Shown here one piece after another: positions 30,427 through 39,137 of a stretch of DNA of 58,500 nt (the first letter of the stretch is position 1; every line of letters starts with the position of its first letter). Below the pieces are notes generated by a model. That model was not told the DNA's origin. It saw only the letters and a list, made by a program, of their open reading frames with translations, and did not search any database. Location of the stretch: the NCBI GenBank assembly GCA_030681895.1, contig JAUXRI010000183.1, forward strand, positions 1 to 58,500, given 5' to 3'. Position numbers and translations under genes: made by a program. This stretch comes from Myxococcales bacterium (GTDB lineage: Bacteria; Myxococcota; Myxococcia; Myxococcales; Myxococcaceae).

Positions 30427-31710
30427 TCAGTACTGGAAGCGCAGCGACACGGTTCCGCCGACGTATTGATCGACCGCGCCCTGCGCGACGAACGCGTCGG
30501 TCGGCTCGGTCTTGAAGGTCAGCCCGTAGCGGTTGAAGTCGAAGGCCGCGCGAACCTGCAGGTTCTTGAGCAGCGCGACGCCGACGCCGAGCGAGCCATC
30601 GAGGCCCAGGTTCGAGCCGTTGGGGAAGTAGGCCGCCGAGATGATCTCTCCGCTGCTGAACACGGGGATGACGGCGAAGCGGCCGAAGATGAAGAAGAAG
30701 TCGTCGGCCAGGCCCACCTCGAAGCCGAGGCCGGCCTTCAGGCCCAGGTACGAGAGGTTCGGCAGCAGATCGAGCCGGGTGCCCATCGCGTTCGGCGCCA
30801 CGGTGAACGAGTGCGAGCGGATGCCGAGGAGGGGGATCAGCGAGAAGTTGAGCGACTTCACCGGCATGATCCGCCACGAGAGCCCCGCGTCGATACGCAT
30901 CGTCGAGGTCGGGTAGAGATCGTCCATCGTGCTCTCACGTCGCGAGCGCAGCCACGGCGCGAATGAGAACGACGCTTCGAGCCCGATGCCGCCGAGGAGG
31001 TCCTGGCGCGAGAGCGCGAGCGGGTAGAACTCCACCTTCGCCATCGCGAGCGGGAAGATCGGCACGCCATACCGGCGCAGGTTGGTGACGGGCTGCACGT
31101 AGCTGAAGCTGCGGTTGAGCAGGTCGACGCCGGCCTCGACGGCGACGAAGGGAATTCGGCGCGCGGCCGTGCTGGGACGCGCGGGCTCGGGGTCTGGCGC
31201 TGGAGCGGGGTCGGTCTTCGTCGGCTCCACCCGCGCAGGCTCGCTGCCGCCCGTCTTCGAAGGCTCGGTCGGCGTGGTCTTCACGGCCGGGGTCGTGTCG
31301 ACGGGCGCAGGGTCAGGCGCCTGCGCCGAACCGAACGCGCCCTTGAGCGCGTCGATGGCCGACTGCAGGGTCTTCGCCGCGAGCCCATCGGCCGCGACCG
31401 GGAACGTCTTCTTCATCTTCGGCGCGCCGGGCTTCGAGAGCACCTCGAGGGTGAGCGTCTGCGCCTTGCCCTTCTTCACGATGGTGCCGGTGACGAAGAA
31501 CTGGAGCGCCTCTTTCTTCGCCTTCTTCCAGTCGGGCTTGTTCCCCGTCGTGACCTTGCCGCTGTTGACGCAGTCAGCGGTGTCGCAGACCGCGCTGATG
31601 AGCTGGTTGCGAACGACCGCGCCGTTGGGCCCACCAAAAGGAACGACCCCGATGCGCTGCGCGAGGGCCGGAGCCGAAGCGAGGAGCGCGACCCACAGAA
31701 GAGCTCGCAT
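30427..31710 (-). CDS. Secreted protein with a C-terminal outer-membrane beta-barrel
   Basis: A 427-residue protein with a signal peptide (MRALLWVALLASAPALAQ). An N-terminal domain (RIGVVPFGGPNGAVVRNQLI, CDTADCVNSGK) resembles the nucleotide-free part of TolB-like or CsgG-like proteins and contains one Cys pair. A Pro/Thr/Glu linker (about 125-190) leads to alternating hydrophobic strands that end in YVGGTVSLRFQY, with the terminal aromatic residue typical of Bam-assembled barrels. Function unknown. It is divergent from the cNMP gene. Confidence 0.7.
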   Translation of the reverse strand: MRALLWVALLASAPALAQRIGVVPFGGPNGAVVRNQLISAVCDTADCVNSGKVTTGNKPDWKKAKKEALQFFVTGTIVKKGKAQTLTLEVLSKPGAPKMKKTFPVAADGLAAKTLQSAIDALKGAFGSAQAPDPAPVDTTPAVKTTPTEPSKTGGSEPARVEPTKTDPAPAPDPEPARPSTAARRIPFVAVEAGVDLLNRSFSYVQPVTNLRRYGVPIFPLAMAKVEFYPLALSRQDLLGGIGLEASFSFAPWLRSRRESTMDDLYPTSTMRIDAGLSWRIMPVKSLNFSLIPLLGIRSHSFTVAPNAMGTRLDLLPNLSYLGLKAGLGFEVGLADDFFFIFGRFAVIPVFSSGEIISAAYFPNGSNLGLDGSLGVGVALLKNLQVRAAFDFNRYGLTFKTEPTDAFVAQGAVDQYVGGTVSLRFQY

Positions 31711-31755
31711 GCAGGGAACGGAGTGTAGTCCTCCAGCCGTGCTAAGGAAGCAATT

Positions 31756-32874
31756 GTGACCACCGCTCCGTCTGCTCTCGAGCAGTTCATTCGCGGCATT
31801 CCGCTGTTCACGCTCGTCGCGCCCGAAGACATGACCGAGGTGCTGCGGGTGCTGCGGCCCGTGCAGCTCACCGCCGGTGACGTGCTGTTCCGCGAAGGCG
31901 AGCCGGGTCGCGCGATGTGGGTGCTGGGTGAAGGCGCCGAGGTGTCGATCAGCACGACGCAGGGCCAGAAGCGGCCGGTCGCCGTCGCCTACGCACGCAA
32001 GGGTGACGTCGTCGGAGAGATGGCGCTCGTCGACGACGGCCCACGCTCCGCCACCGCCGTCGTCACCCAGGACGGGCTGGCCCACGAGATCGACGCGCAG
32101 GAGTTCCACGCGATGCGCAGCACCTTCGTGCCCGCTGCGTTCAAGATTCTGCGGAAGATCTGCATGGATCTGTGCCGGCGGCTGCGCGCCACCAACGAGC
32201 GAATCGTTCCGTCGGGGAAGAAGATCGTTCAGACGCCCGCGCTCCCGCCCGGCCGGCGGCCCGAGGTCAGCGAGCTCGACGCGTTCCCTGCGTTCAAGGC
32301 GCTCCCGGCCGTCGTGAAGCTGGCGCTCGCGCAGAAGCTCGACGTCTACGAGTTCAACGAGCTCACGCCGCTGTTCGCCGAGGGCGAGCCCAACGACGGC
32401 GCCTACTTTCTCGTCGAGGGCGAGGTGTCGGTCGGCCGCAACGGCAAGACGCTCGCGAACCTGCCGTCAGGCACGATGTTCGGCGTGGTGGCCTGCATCG
32501 ACAACGGCGTGCGCTCTGCCAGCTGCGTGACGACGGGCCCCGCGAAGCTGTACCGCATGCACGAGCGGCAGTTCGACACGCTCTTCGCCTCGGGCCATCG
32601 GTTCGCCTACCAGATGGTCGATCTCGTCGCGCGCCAGCTCGTCTCGCACGTGCGCGAGGCCAACCAGATGTTGCCGCTGCCGGGGAAAGCCGCCGGCCCT
32701 GCGCGCAGCGCAAAGCCCGTCGAGCAGATGCTCCCGACCGCGCCCGAGCCCGCCGATCTCGATCTCATGGAGAAGCCGGAGCTCGAGATCGAACAGGCGT
32801 TGCCGCTCGAGCTGGAGCTCGATCTCGGCGACTTCGAGTCGGAAGGAAGCCTGCTTGGGCAGGGCGGGGGTTGA
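31756..32874 (+). CDS. Protein with two cyclic-nucleotide-binding domains
   Basis: A 372-residue protein. CNBD1 (about 12-140) has the patterns LTAGDVLFREGEPGRAMWVL and GDVVGEMALVDDGPRSATAV, close to the phosphate-binding cassette (GE...RSA). CNBD2 (about 180-300) has FNELTPLFAEGEPNDGAYFL but a less canonical cassette (MFGVVACIDNGVRSASCV). The C-terminus is acidic and disordered. No helix-turn-helix or kinase domain follows, so it may be a scaffold or regulatory subunit. GTG start with AAGGAAG upstream. Confidence 0.85.
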   Translation: MTTAPSALEQFIRGIPLFTLVAPEDMTEVLRVLRPVQLTAGDVLFREGEPGRAMWVLGEGAEVSISTTQGQKRPVAVAYARKGDVVGEMALVDDGPRSATAVVTQDGLAHEIDAQEFHAMRSTFVPAAFKILRKICMDLCRRLRATNERIVPSGKKIVQTPALPPGRRPEVSELDAFPAFKALPAVVKLALAQKLDVYEFNELTPLFAEGEPNDGAYFLVEGEVSVGRNGKTLANLPSGTMFGVVACIDNGVRSASCVTTGPAKLYRMHERQFDTLFASGHRFAYQMVDLVARQLVSHVREANQMLPLPGKAAGPARSAKPVEQMLPTAPEPADLDLMEKPELEIEQALPLELELDLGDFESEGSLLGQGGG

Positions 32875-32924
32875 TTTAAGCCCCGTTCGTCCTTACAGCA
32901 GTTGCACTTGCAAGGAGCCGCACC

Positions 32925-33488
32925 GTGTCCGTCAACATCCAGCTCGAGTGGACCCCGAACCCCAGCACGCTGAAGTACGTCGTCGACACCCAGCTGCTGC
33001 CGCGTGGCGCAATGAACTTCACCACGCGTGAGGTGGCGGTCGATCGTTCTCCGCTGGCGCTGCGGCTGTTCGACATCAAGGGCGTCACCGCCGTGATGCT
33101 CGGCACCAACTTCGTCACCGTCACCAAAGGAGACGAGGGCGAGTGGGACGAGATGAACGACGGCGTGATGCTGACGCTCGATCAGCACCTCTCGGCGAAC
33201 GAGACCGTGGTGAAGCCCGAGGTGCTGGCCGAGATGGCCGCGAAGGTGATCACCGGCGGCACCGAGATGGAGCAGCGCGTTCGCGAGATCCTCGACGCCG
33301 AGATCCGGCCGGCGGTCGCGCAGGACGGTGGCGACATCACGCTCGATCGCATCGAGAACGGTTCCGTGTACCTGCACATGCAGGGCAGCTGCGCGGGCTG
33401 CCCGTCGTCGACGGCGACCCTGCGTATGGGCATCGAGACCCGCCTGCGCGAGGCGATCCCCGAGATCGTCGAGGTCATCGCGGTCTGA
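32925..33488 (+). CDS. Nfu-type Fe-S cluster carrier
   Basis: A 187-residue protein. The N-terminal Nfu_N domain (EWTPNPSTLKYVVDTQLLP, then VTAVMLGTNFVTVTK) is followed by the NifU-like C-terminal domain with RPAVAQDGGDITLDRIENG and the cluster-binding pair CAGC (Cys156, Cys159). It delivers [4Fe-4S] clusters to client proteins. GTG start with AAGGAG at a good distance. It sits two bases before a methyltransferase gene in the same operon. Confidence 0.93.
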   Translation: MSVNIQLEWTPNPSTLKYVVDTQLLPRGAMNFTTREVAVDRSPLALRLFDIKGVTAVMLGTNFVTVTKGDEGEWDEMNDGVMLTLDQHLSANETVVKPEVLAEMAAKVITGGTEMEQRVREILDAEIRPAVAQDGGDITLDRIENGSVYLHMQGSCAGCPSSTATLRMGIETRLREAIPEIVEVIAV

Positions 33489-33490
33489 TC

Positions 33491-34342
33491 GTGAAGGCCC
33501 GAGAGAAGATCGACGCGCGGAACGTTCGCGCCGAGCTGTTGCCGGAGCAGTCTGCCGAGCTGCTCAAGACGCTGCACCTGCTCACGCGGGAAGGCGATCT
33601 CAACGCCGACACGCGCCGCAAGCTCAAGCAGGTCAACCACCTCGTCGGGCTCGTGCAGCCAGCGCTCGATGACGTGTTCGCGCGCTACCCATCGCCGCTC
33701 GTGGTCGACGTCGGCAGCGGCAACTCGTACCTGGGCTTCGTCTTGTACGAGCTGTTCTTCGCGAAGAAGGACGTGGGCGAGCTCAAGAACGTCGAGTCGC
33801 GCGCCGATCTCGTGAAGCGCTCCCGGGAGCGCGCCGCCCAGCTCGGCTACGGGCGCATGACGTTCGACGAGGCCAGCATCGAGGCGAGCGTGTTGCCCGA
33901 GCGCGTGCACGTGCTGACCGCGCTTCATGCGTGTGACACCGCGACCGACGACGCCATCGTCCAGGCCGTGCGGCACAAGGCTGACCACGTTGCGCTGGTG
34001 CCGTGTTGTCAGGCCGAGGTCGCGCAGCAGTTGAAGGAGTCACGCCGCGCCGTGAAGCCCGAGATGCTCTCGCTCTTCGCGCACGCCTGGCACCGTCGCG
34101 AGTTCGGCTCGCACCTCACCAACGTCGTACGCGCGCTGCTGCTCGAGAGCTTTGGCTATCAGGTCACCGTGACCGAGCTCGCCGGCTGGGAGCACTCGCT
34201 CAAGAACGAGCTGATCCTCGCGCGCCGGGTGCACAAAGAGAACCGTGAGGCCCGGCTCCGCCTCGAGCAGCTCTTGCTCGCGACGGGCGTCCGTCCGAAG
34301 GCCGTGCGCGTGTTGTGGGGCGAAGACCAGGCCGTCTCGTGA
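33491..34342 (+). CDS. SAM-dependent methyltransferase (Methyltransf_32-like)
   Basis: A 283-residue protein with motif I LVVDVGSGNSYLGFVLYELF (70-89) and a later LHACDTATDDAIVQAV and LVPCCQAEVAQQL, a pattern seen in METTL25/GSTCD-type C-terminal methyltransferases. The substrate is unknown, perhaps a protein or RNA. The GTG start lies two bases after the nfu stop, and the stop overlaps the next gene (GTGA), so expression is coupled to Fe-S and RNA-modification genes. Confidence 0.75.
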   Translation: MKAREKIDARNVRAELLPEQSAELLKTLHLLTREGDLNADTRRKLKQVNHLVGLVQPALDDVFARYPSPLVVDVGSGNSYLGFVLYELFFAKKDVGELKNVESRADLVKRSRERAAQLGYGRMTFDEASIEASVLPERVHVLTALHACDTATDDAIVQAVRHKADHVALVPCCQAEVAQQLKESRRAVKPEMLSLFAHAWHRREFGSHLTNVVRALLLESFGYQVTVTELAGWEHSLKNELILARRVHKENREARLRLEQLLLATGVRPKAVRVLWGEDQAVS

Positions 34343-35388
34343 CCGAGTCGCTCTTCGTCAGCTGTACACCCGGCCTCGAGGCGCCGTTGTCGCAAGAACT
34401 CGCAGGCCTGGGGCTCGAGGCGCGCGTCGTCACCGGTGGGTGCGAGGTGAACGCGGCGCCGGCGGGCAGCGTCATTCGCGTCAACGTGCAGAGTCGGCTC
34501 GCCAGTCGCGTGTCGTGGCGGCTGGGTCAGCTCGACAGCCCCGCGGCGATCGTCCGGTTGCCGGTGCGTCAGCTCCTCGGGCCCGGCCCGTTTCAGCTCG
34601 GCATCTCGGAGGAGCCCGGTGCGCGCTCTGCGGTGCCTGCCGAGGTCTGGCGCAACGCGGCGGTGAAGGCGTGGGGCGCGCTCGGTGAAGGCCCGGAGCT
34701 CTCGTTTCGGTTGAGCCGCGCGGGTTGCACGGTGAGCGTCGATACGTCGGGTGAGCTGCTCCACATGCGCGGCGCTCGGCAGGAGACGGGGAAAGCGCCG
34801 CTGCGTGAGACGCTCGCCTCAGGCGTGCTGCGGCTGTGCGGCTGGAAGCCCGGCGAGCCGTTGTGGGACGTGATGTGCGGCAGCGGCACCTTCGTCATCG
34901 AAGCGGCCGAGCAGGCGATGGGTCTTCAGCCCGGTCGCGCGCGTCCGTTCGCGTTTCAGTCGTTCGCGTCGTTCGATTCGAAGTCGTTCGCCGAGGCGCT
35001 GACGCCCGCGACGCCGGTCTCGACGTGGGTTCGAGGCTCCGATCTCAACGCAGGCGCGCTCGGAGTGGCTCGCCGCAACGCGAAGCGCGCTGGCGTCTTC
35101 GAGACGATCGAGCTGGACCGGCTCGACGCCACCAAGCTCGTTCGCCCGTCTGGCGCGCCCGGCCTCGTCATCGCCAATCTCCCGTACGGCAAACGCGTCG
35201 GGCAACGCTTCGAGCTGCACGGGCTCTATCAAGGCGTGGGTGCCGCGCTGCGCCGAACGCTGTCGGGCTGGCGCTTTGGCTTTCTCCTGGCTGAAGGCGA
35301 AGACGCCCTCGGGCTCGCCATCGAGGCGAAGACGCCCGTGAAAAACGGCGGCATCTGGTGTCAGGTCGTCACCGGCCGAGTTCCGTAG
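34339..35388 (+). CDS. THUMP/RlmL-TrmN-like RNA methyltransferase
   Basis: A 349-residue protein. The N-terminal part (SLFVSCTPGLEAPLSQELAG) is typical of the THUMP-associated family. The C-terminal Rossmann domain has LWDVMCGSGTFVIEAA (175-190), the acidic loop GSDLNAGALGVARRNAKRAG and the catalytic motif NLPYGKR (280-286), which marks N2-guanine methyltransferases of rRNA or tRNA. The exact target is unknown. GTG start overlapping the upstream stop. Confidence 0.85.
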   Translation: MTESLFVSCTPGLEAPLSQELAGLGLEARVVTGGCEVNAAPAGSVIRVNVQSRLASRVSWRLGQLDSPAAIVRLPVRQLLGPGPFQLGISEEPGARSAVPAEVWRNAAVKAWGALGEGPELSFRLSRAGCTVSVDTSGELLHMRGARQETGKAPLRETLASGVLRLCGWKPGEPLWDVMCGSGTFVIEAAEQAMGLQPGRARPFAFQSFASFDSKSFAEALTPATPVSTWVRGSDLNAGALGVARRNAKRAGVFETIELDRLDATKLVRPSGAPGLVIANLPYGKRVGQRFELHGLYQGVGAALRRTLSGWRFGFLLAEGEDALGLAIEAKTPVKNGGIWCQVVTGRVP

Positions 35389-35412
35389 CCTCTCCACCGA
35401 AACCGGGGTCCC

Positions 35413-35682
35413 ATGTCTGTTCTCTTGGTTCTCATCACGTCGGTCGCAGGCCTCGCCTGGGTGAGCGCGGCCGTGCACGCCATCATGTTGGTGCAGCACC
35501 GTCGGCAAGACGTCACCGTCGGGCAGCTCGTGTTCGGAGGCTACCGGTTCTTCTCGGCCCAGACGTTTACCGAGGCAGGGAAGCCGACGCACCGGCGATT
35601 CCTCATCTCTGCGGGGCTCTTCGCGGTCTGCCTGCTCGCTGGGATGGGCGTTGGCGCGCTCGCCGCAGTTTCTGCGCCGTGA
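35413..35682 (+). CDS. Small two-helix membrane protein
   Basis: An 89-residue protein with membrane segments LLVLITSVAGLAWVSAAVHAIML and FLISAGLFAVCLLAGMGVGALA separated by a loop with QLVFGGYRFFSAQTFTE. No family is recognised. It lies between an RNA methyltransferase and a peptidase gene, all on the plus strand. Confidence 0.6.
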   Translation: MSVLLVLITSVAGLAWVSAAVHAIMLVQHRRQDVTVGQLVFGGYRFFSAQTFTEAGKPTHRRFLISAGLFAVCLLAGMGVGALAAVSAP

Positions 35683-35724
35683 GGCCCGTGGATTCGCCGC
35701 GCCAGGTTCAGTACACGCCGTCGC

Positions 35725-37116
35725 ATGTCCGTCACCAAGGCCCTCGCCCACTACGAGCAGCACCGCACCGCCTTCCTCGACGATCTGAAGGCGCTCGTCC
35801 GCATCCCCTCGGTCAGCTTCGACGGCTTCGACCCGAAGCACGTGCGTGAGAGCGCCGAAGCGACGGCGACGCTGCTGAAGAAGCGCGGCTTCGAGAACGT
35901 GCAGCTGCTCGAGGTCGAAGGCGCGCACCCGTACGTGTTCGGCGAGCTGCTGAAGGCGCCGGGCAAGCCGACGCTCCTGCTCTACGCGCACCACGACGTG
36001 CAGCCAGCCGGAGAAGCCAGCGCGTGGAAGTCGCCGCCCTTCGAGCCCGTCGAGCGTGACGGACGGTTGTGGGGCCGCGGCGCCGCCGACGACAAGGCCG
36101 GCATCGTGGTGCACTCCAGCGCGGTGGCGTCGTGGCTCGCCTCGGGCGCGATGCCGCTCAACGTCAAGGTCATCATCGAAGGCGAAGAGGAGATCGGCTC
36201 GAACCACCTCTCGACCTTCTTGCGCACGCACCGCGCGTTGCTCTCGGCCGACGCCATCGTCCTCACCGACACCAGCAACTTCGACACCGGCCTGCCCAGC
36301 ATCACGACTGCTTTGCGCGGACTGGTGACGGTGGATGTCGAGGTGCGCGCCCTCAAGCAGTCGCTCCACTCGGGCATGTGGGGTGGCCCGGTGCCTGACG
36401 CGACGATGGCGCTCTGCAAGATGCTCGCGTCGCTCACCAACGCCGACGGCACCATCGCCATCCCCGGCATTCTCGAGAAGGTGAAGCCGCTGACGGCCGC
36501 CGAGCGCGCGTCGATTCAGTCACTGCCTGGCGATCGCGAGACCTTCCGCAAACAGTCGGGGCTGCTCCCCGGCGTGCAGGTGATGGGCGGCGAGCGGCAC
36601 GTGTGGGAGACGAACTGGCGCCAGCCCTCCCTCACCGTCAACGCGATGCAGGCGAGCTCGAAGAAGGACGCGCGGAACATCGTGTGTGAGTCGGCCTGGG
36701 CTCGCGTGGGCATTCGGCTGGTGCCCGATCTCGATCCGAACGAGGTGCAGCAGAAGCTCATCGACGCGCTCAAGAAGGCGGCGCCGTGGGGCGTCGAGGT
36801 GCACGTCGACGCCGAGCCAGGCGCGAAGTGGTGGTACACCGATTCGTCGGGAGCCGCGTTTCAGGCGGCGTTCCGCGCGCTCGAGAAGGGCTACGGCACG
36901 AAGTCGGTGTCGATCGGCTGCGGTGGCTCGATTCCCTTCGTCGAGCCGTTCAGCCTCGAGCTCGGTGGCGTGCCTGCGCTCCTCATCGGCGTCGAGGACC
37001 CGTACACCAACGCGCACAGCGAGAACGAGAGCCTGCACCTGGGCGACTTCGACAAATCGGTGAAGAGCGCGATCTATCTCTACGAAGAGCTCGCTGCGGC
37101 TTTGTCGAAGAAGTGA
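35725..37116 (+). CDS. M20 family metallopeptidase (dipeptidase-like)
   Basis: A 463-residue protein. The metal-binding residues are visible in order: LLYAHHDVQPAG (His, Asp), WGRGAADDKAG (bridging Asp), IIEGEEEIGS (catalytic and metal Glu), TDTSNFD (Asp), and NAHSENESLHL near the C-terminus (His). The dimerisation lid contains SLHSGMWGGPVPD. It resembles carnosinase/DapE-like peptidases that cleave dipeptides. There is no signal peptide, so it is cytoplasmic. Confidence 0.92.
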   Translation: MSVTKALAHYEQHRTAFLDDLKALVRIPSVSFDGFDPKHVRESAEATATLLKKRGFENVQLLEVEGAHPYVFGELLKAPGKPTLLLYAHHDVQPAGEASAWKSPPFEPVERDGRLWGRGAADDKAGIVVHSSAVASWLASGAMPLNVKVIIEGEEEIGSNHLSTFLRTHRALLSADAIVLTDTSNFDTGLPSITTALRGLVTVDVEVRALKQSLHSGMWGGPVPDATMALCKMLASLTNADGTIAIPGILEKVKPLTAAERASIQSLPGDRETFRKQSGLLPGVQVMGGERHVWETNWRQPSLTVNAMQASSKKDARNIVCESAWARVGIRLVPDLDPNEVQQKLIDALKKAAPWGVEVHVDAEPGAKWWYTDSSGAAFQAAFRALEKGYGTKSVSIGCGGSIPFVEPFSLELGGVPALLIGVEDPYTNAHSENESLHLGDFDKSVKSAIYLYEELAAALSKK

Positions 37117-37148
37117 CCGCGCCTCCGATTCACCCGGTGCCCTGACCC

Positions 37149-37191
37149 GAAAAAGACGAACCGCCTGCCGGAGAACATCTCCGACAAGCGG
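37149..37191 (-). terminator. Intrinsic terminator for the Cys-rich lipoprotein gene
   Basis: On the minus strand a stem of 14 positions (12 paired, two mismatches; CCGCTTGTCGGAGA with TCTCCGGCAGGCGG, loop TGT) is followed by TTCGTCTTTTTCGG, a five-T run. It lies 80 bases past the stop of the gene at 37271-38308. Confidence 0.6.
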
Positions 37192-37270
37192 CTCGAACCA
37201 ATGCGGGCTGGGGGAGGGGTCGGCCCGCGTCGGACAAAGCCCCTGACGTCGTTGGGAGAGAAAACCGTGA

Positions 37271-38308
37271 TTACGGCTGGCAGCTGCCCATCACGCAGCG
37301 CTGGCTGGTGGGGCAATCACAGTTGGTGGTGCAGACGTTGGTCGCCGGCGGCAGGCAGTAGCCGATGCGGCAGACCGTGGTGCCGGTGCAGGTCGACTGC
37401 GAGGTGCAGCTGTTCGCGCAGGCGCCGTTGACGCAGTCCTGACCGGTGGTGCACTGGGCCGAGGTGCTGCAGGTGCCGGCCGGGCGCGGCTTGCAGAGCC
37501 CACCCTGGCAAGAGTTGGTGCCGCTGCAGTCGCTGTCGGCCGTGCAGCCGAAGAAGCAGGTCGCGTTCACGCACCACGCGCCGACGCCGCAGTCCGCGTT
37601 GAAGGTGCAGGTGCTCGGAGCGCCGCCGCCCGCGCCGCCGCCGGTGCCAGACGTGCCGCCACCGGTGCCAGAGGAGCCGCCGCCAGTGCCAGCCGAACCG
37701 CCGCCGGTGCCGGAGGAGCCGCCGCCAGTGCCAGCCGTGCCGCCGCCGGTGCCAGAGGTGCCGCCAGCGTGGCTCGAGGAGCCGCCCGCCGCGCCGCCGC
37801 CAGTGCCCGCCGCTCCGCCTGCCGTGCCGCCGTCAGTGCGGGGCGGGTTCGCGCAGAAGCCGTTGGAGCAGGTCAAGTCGCCGCCACAGTCCATCGCGCT
37901 GGTGCAGGGCCTGACGCAGTAGCCGTTGATGCAGGGGTCGAGGCCGCACTGCGCGTTCGAGGTGCAGGTGCGAGCGCCAGGCGGAACCGCGCGGCACGTT
38001 CCAGCGAGGCAGAAGTTCCCGGTGGAGCAGTCGGCGTTCGCCGTGCACGCAGCGACGCAGCGGCCGGTGACGCACGAGGTGCCGTTCGAGCACTGGGCGT
38101 TGTTGGAGCACTTCGGGTTCGGCGTACAGCGCCCCGAGGTGCACGAACATGACGAGTTGCAGTCACTGTTCCCGGAGCAGCTCGAGCCTGGACACCCGAA
38201 GGTGCAGTCCTCATCGAGGTCGTCGTAGTCGATGATGGTGCACCCGCCGGTCAGCGCGAGCAGCGGCACAGCGAGGAGCAGCAGGCTTCGAAGTTTCAGC
38301 GCGTTCAT
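37271..38308 (-). CDS. Cys-rich lipoprotein with a Gly/Thr/Ser linker
   Basis: A 345-residue protein with lipobox LTGGC (Cys23). Two Cys-rich regions flank a low-complexity linker. The first (35-155) holds modules such as CSNGTSCVTGRCVAAC and CINGYCVRPC; the second (234-345) holds CVNATCFFGC and CVNGACANSC. The linker (158-230) repeats GTGGGSS and GTGGGTA units. It is probably an extended, disulfide-stabilised surface protein. It is divergent from an ECF sigma gene. Confidence 0.8.
   Translation of the reverse strand: MNALKLRSLLLLAVPLLALTGGCTIIDYDDLDEDCTFGCPGSSCSGNSDCNSSCSCTSGRCTPNPKCSNNAQCSNGTSCVTGRCVAACTANADCSTGNFCLAGTCRAVPPGARTCTSNAQCGLDPCINGYCVRPCTSAMDCGGDLTCSNGFCANPPRTDGGTAGGAAGTGGGAAGGSSSHAGGTSGTGGGTAGTGGGSSGTGGGSAGTGGGSSGTGGGTSGTGGGAGGGAPSTCTFNADCGVGAWCVNATCFFGCTADSDCSGTNSCQGGLCKPRPAGTCSTSAQCTTGQDCVNGACANSCTSQSTCTGTTVCRIGYCLPPATNVCTTNCDCPTSQRCVMGSCQP
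37619..37837. repeat. 21-bp coding repeats for a GTGGGSx linker
   Basis: Tandem degenerate 21-base units (on the plus strand of the type GCCGCCGGTGCCAGAGGTGCC) encode the heptapeptide linker of the lipoprotein at 37271-38308. Confidence 0.75.
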
Positions 38309-38513
38309 GGCGATCTTTCCCGGTCAATGGCGCGCTCATCGGCGCACGCATTGACTTGGTTGCCGCGCCTTCCGGAAGTGATCGCCGCTGCGTTTCGTGC
38401 CCGCGAACGGGGCGGCGCATTCACTCCGTTCTCTTTGTCGCAGACCGCTCACGCGGACGATCGCTTCGTGGCGCACCGGCAACAGAAGAGGAGTGTTCGC
38501 CCGGAGGCCCCAG

Positions 38514-39137
38514 ATGACTGCAGAAGCGCTCCCGATGCCGAGGCTGGTGCCGACGCCTCCCCCGACTGGACAGGTGGAGGCCAGGCTGTTGCGGCTGGTC
38601 GACCGCATCAAGGCCGACGACGCGCTCGCCTTCGAGGAGCTGTACCGCCTCACGCGTGACGACGTCGCGCGCACGCTCTTCCACCTCACGGGCCGGCAGA
38701 ACGACCTCGACGATCTCGTGCAGGAGACCTACGTGCGGCTGCTCCGCGCGGTGCCGTCGTTCCGCGGCGAGTCGCAGTTCCGCACCTTCCTCTATCGGGT
38801 GTGCGGCAACGTCGCGTTGATGCACCTGCGCTGGTGGCGCCGGCGTCGTGAAGACCTCAGCGACGAAGTGCCCGAGCAGATCTTCACGGGCGCCGACCCT
38901 GAACGGGCAGCTCAGCAGGCGCAGGCGACGAAGCTGGTGCACCGCGCGCTGGAGACCCTGTCGGCAAAGAAGAGAGTCGTGTTCGTCTACCACGAGCTCT
39001 GCGGCATGGGCCCGGAGGAGATCGCGCAGGCCGTGGGCATCTCGTACAACACCGTGCGCTCCCGCCTGCACAGCGCCCGACTCGACTTCACGAAGGCCAT
39101 GAAGACCCTGGTGCAGGACGCGGAGGTGACGTCATGA
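38514..39137 (+). CDS. ECF RNA polymerase sigma factor (second)
   Basis: A 207-residue protein from the ATG at 38514, preceded by GGAGG. Region 2: ALAFEELYRLTRDDVARTLF, DLDDLVQETYVRLLRAVPSF and FRTFLYRVCGNVALMHLRWW. Region 4: ALETLSAKKRVVFVYHELCG and GPEEIAQAVGISYNTVRSRL. An extra 25 residues precede region 2. The stop overlaps the gene for its FecR-type anti-sigma factor (ATGA). I found no copy of the bipartite element of the first ECF system upstream. Confidence 0.93.
   Translation: MTAEALPMPRLVPTPPPTGQVEARLLRLVDRIKADDALAFEELYRLTRDDVARTLFHLTGRQNDLDDLVQETYVRLLRAVPSFRGESQFRTFLYRVCGNVALMHLRWWRRRREDLSDEVPEQIFTGADPERAAQQAQATKLVHRALETLSAKKRVVFVYHELCGMGPEEIAQAVGISYNTVRSRLHSARLDFTKAMKTLVQDAEVTS

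Noticed and set aside
37191..37205. GGCTCGAACCA resembling a tRNA T-arm
   Set aside because: No acceptor, D or anticodon stems can be built around it. The sequence belongs to the terminator hairpin flank.
38395..38430. CCCGCGAACGG ... CACTCC before the second ECF sigma gene as a copy of the first ECF promoter
   Set aside because: One extra base in the first block and only 11 bases between AACGG and CACTC instead of 17. Spacing and sequence do not match.
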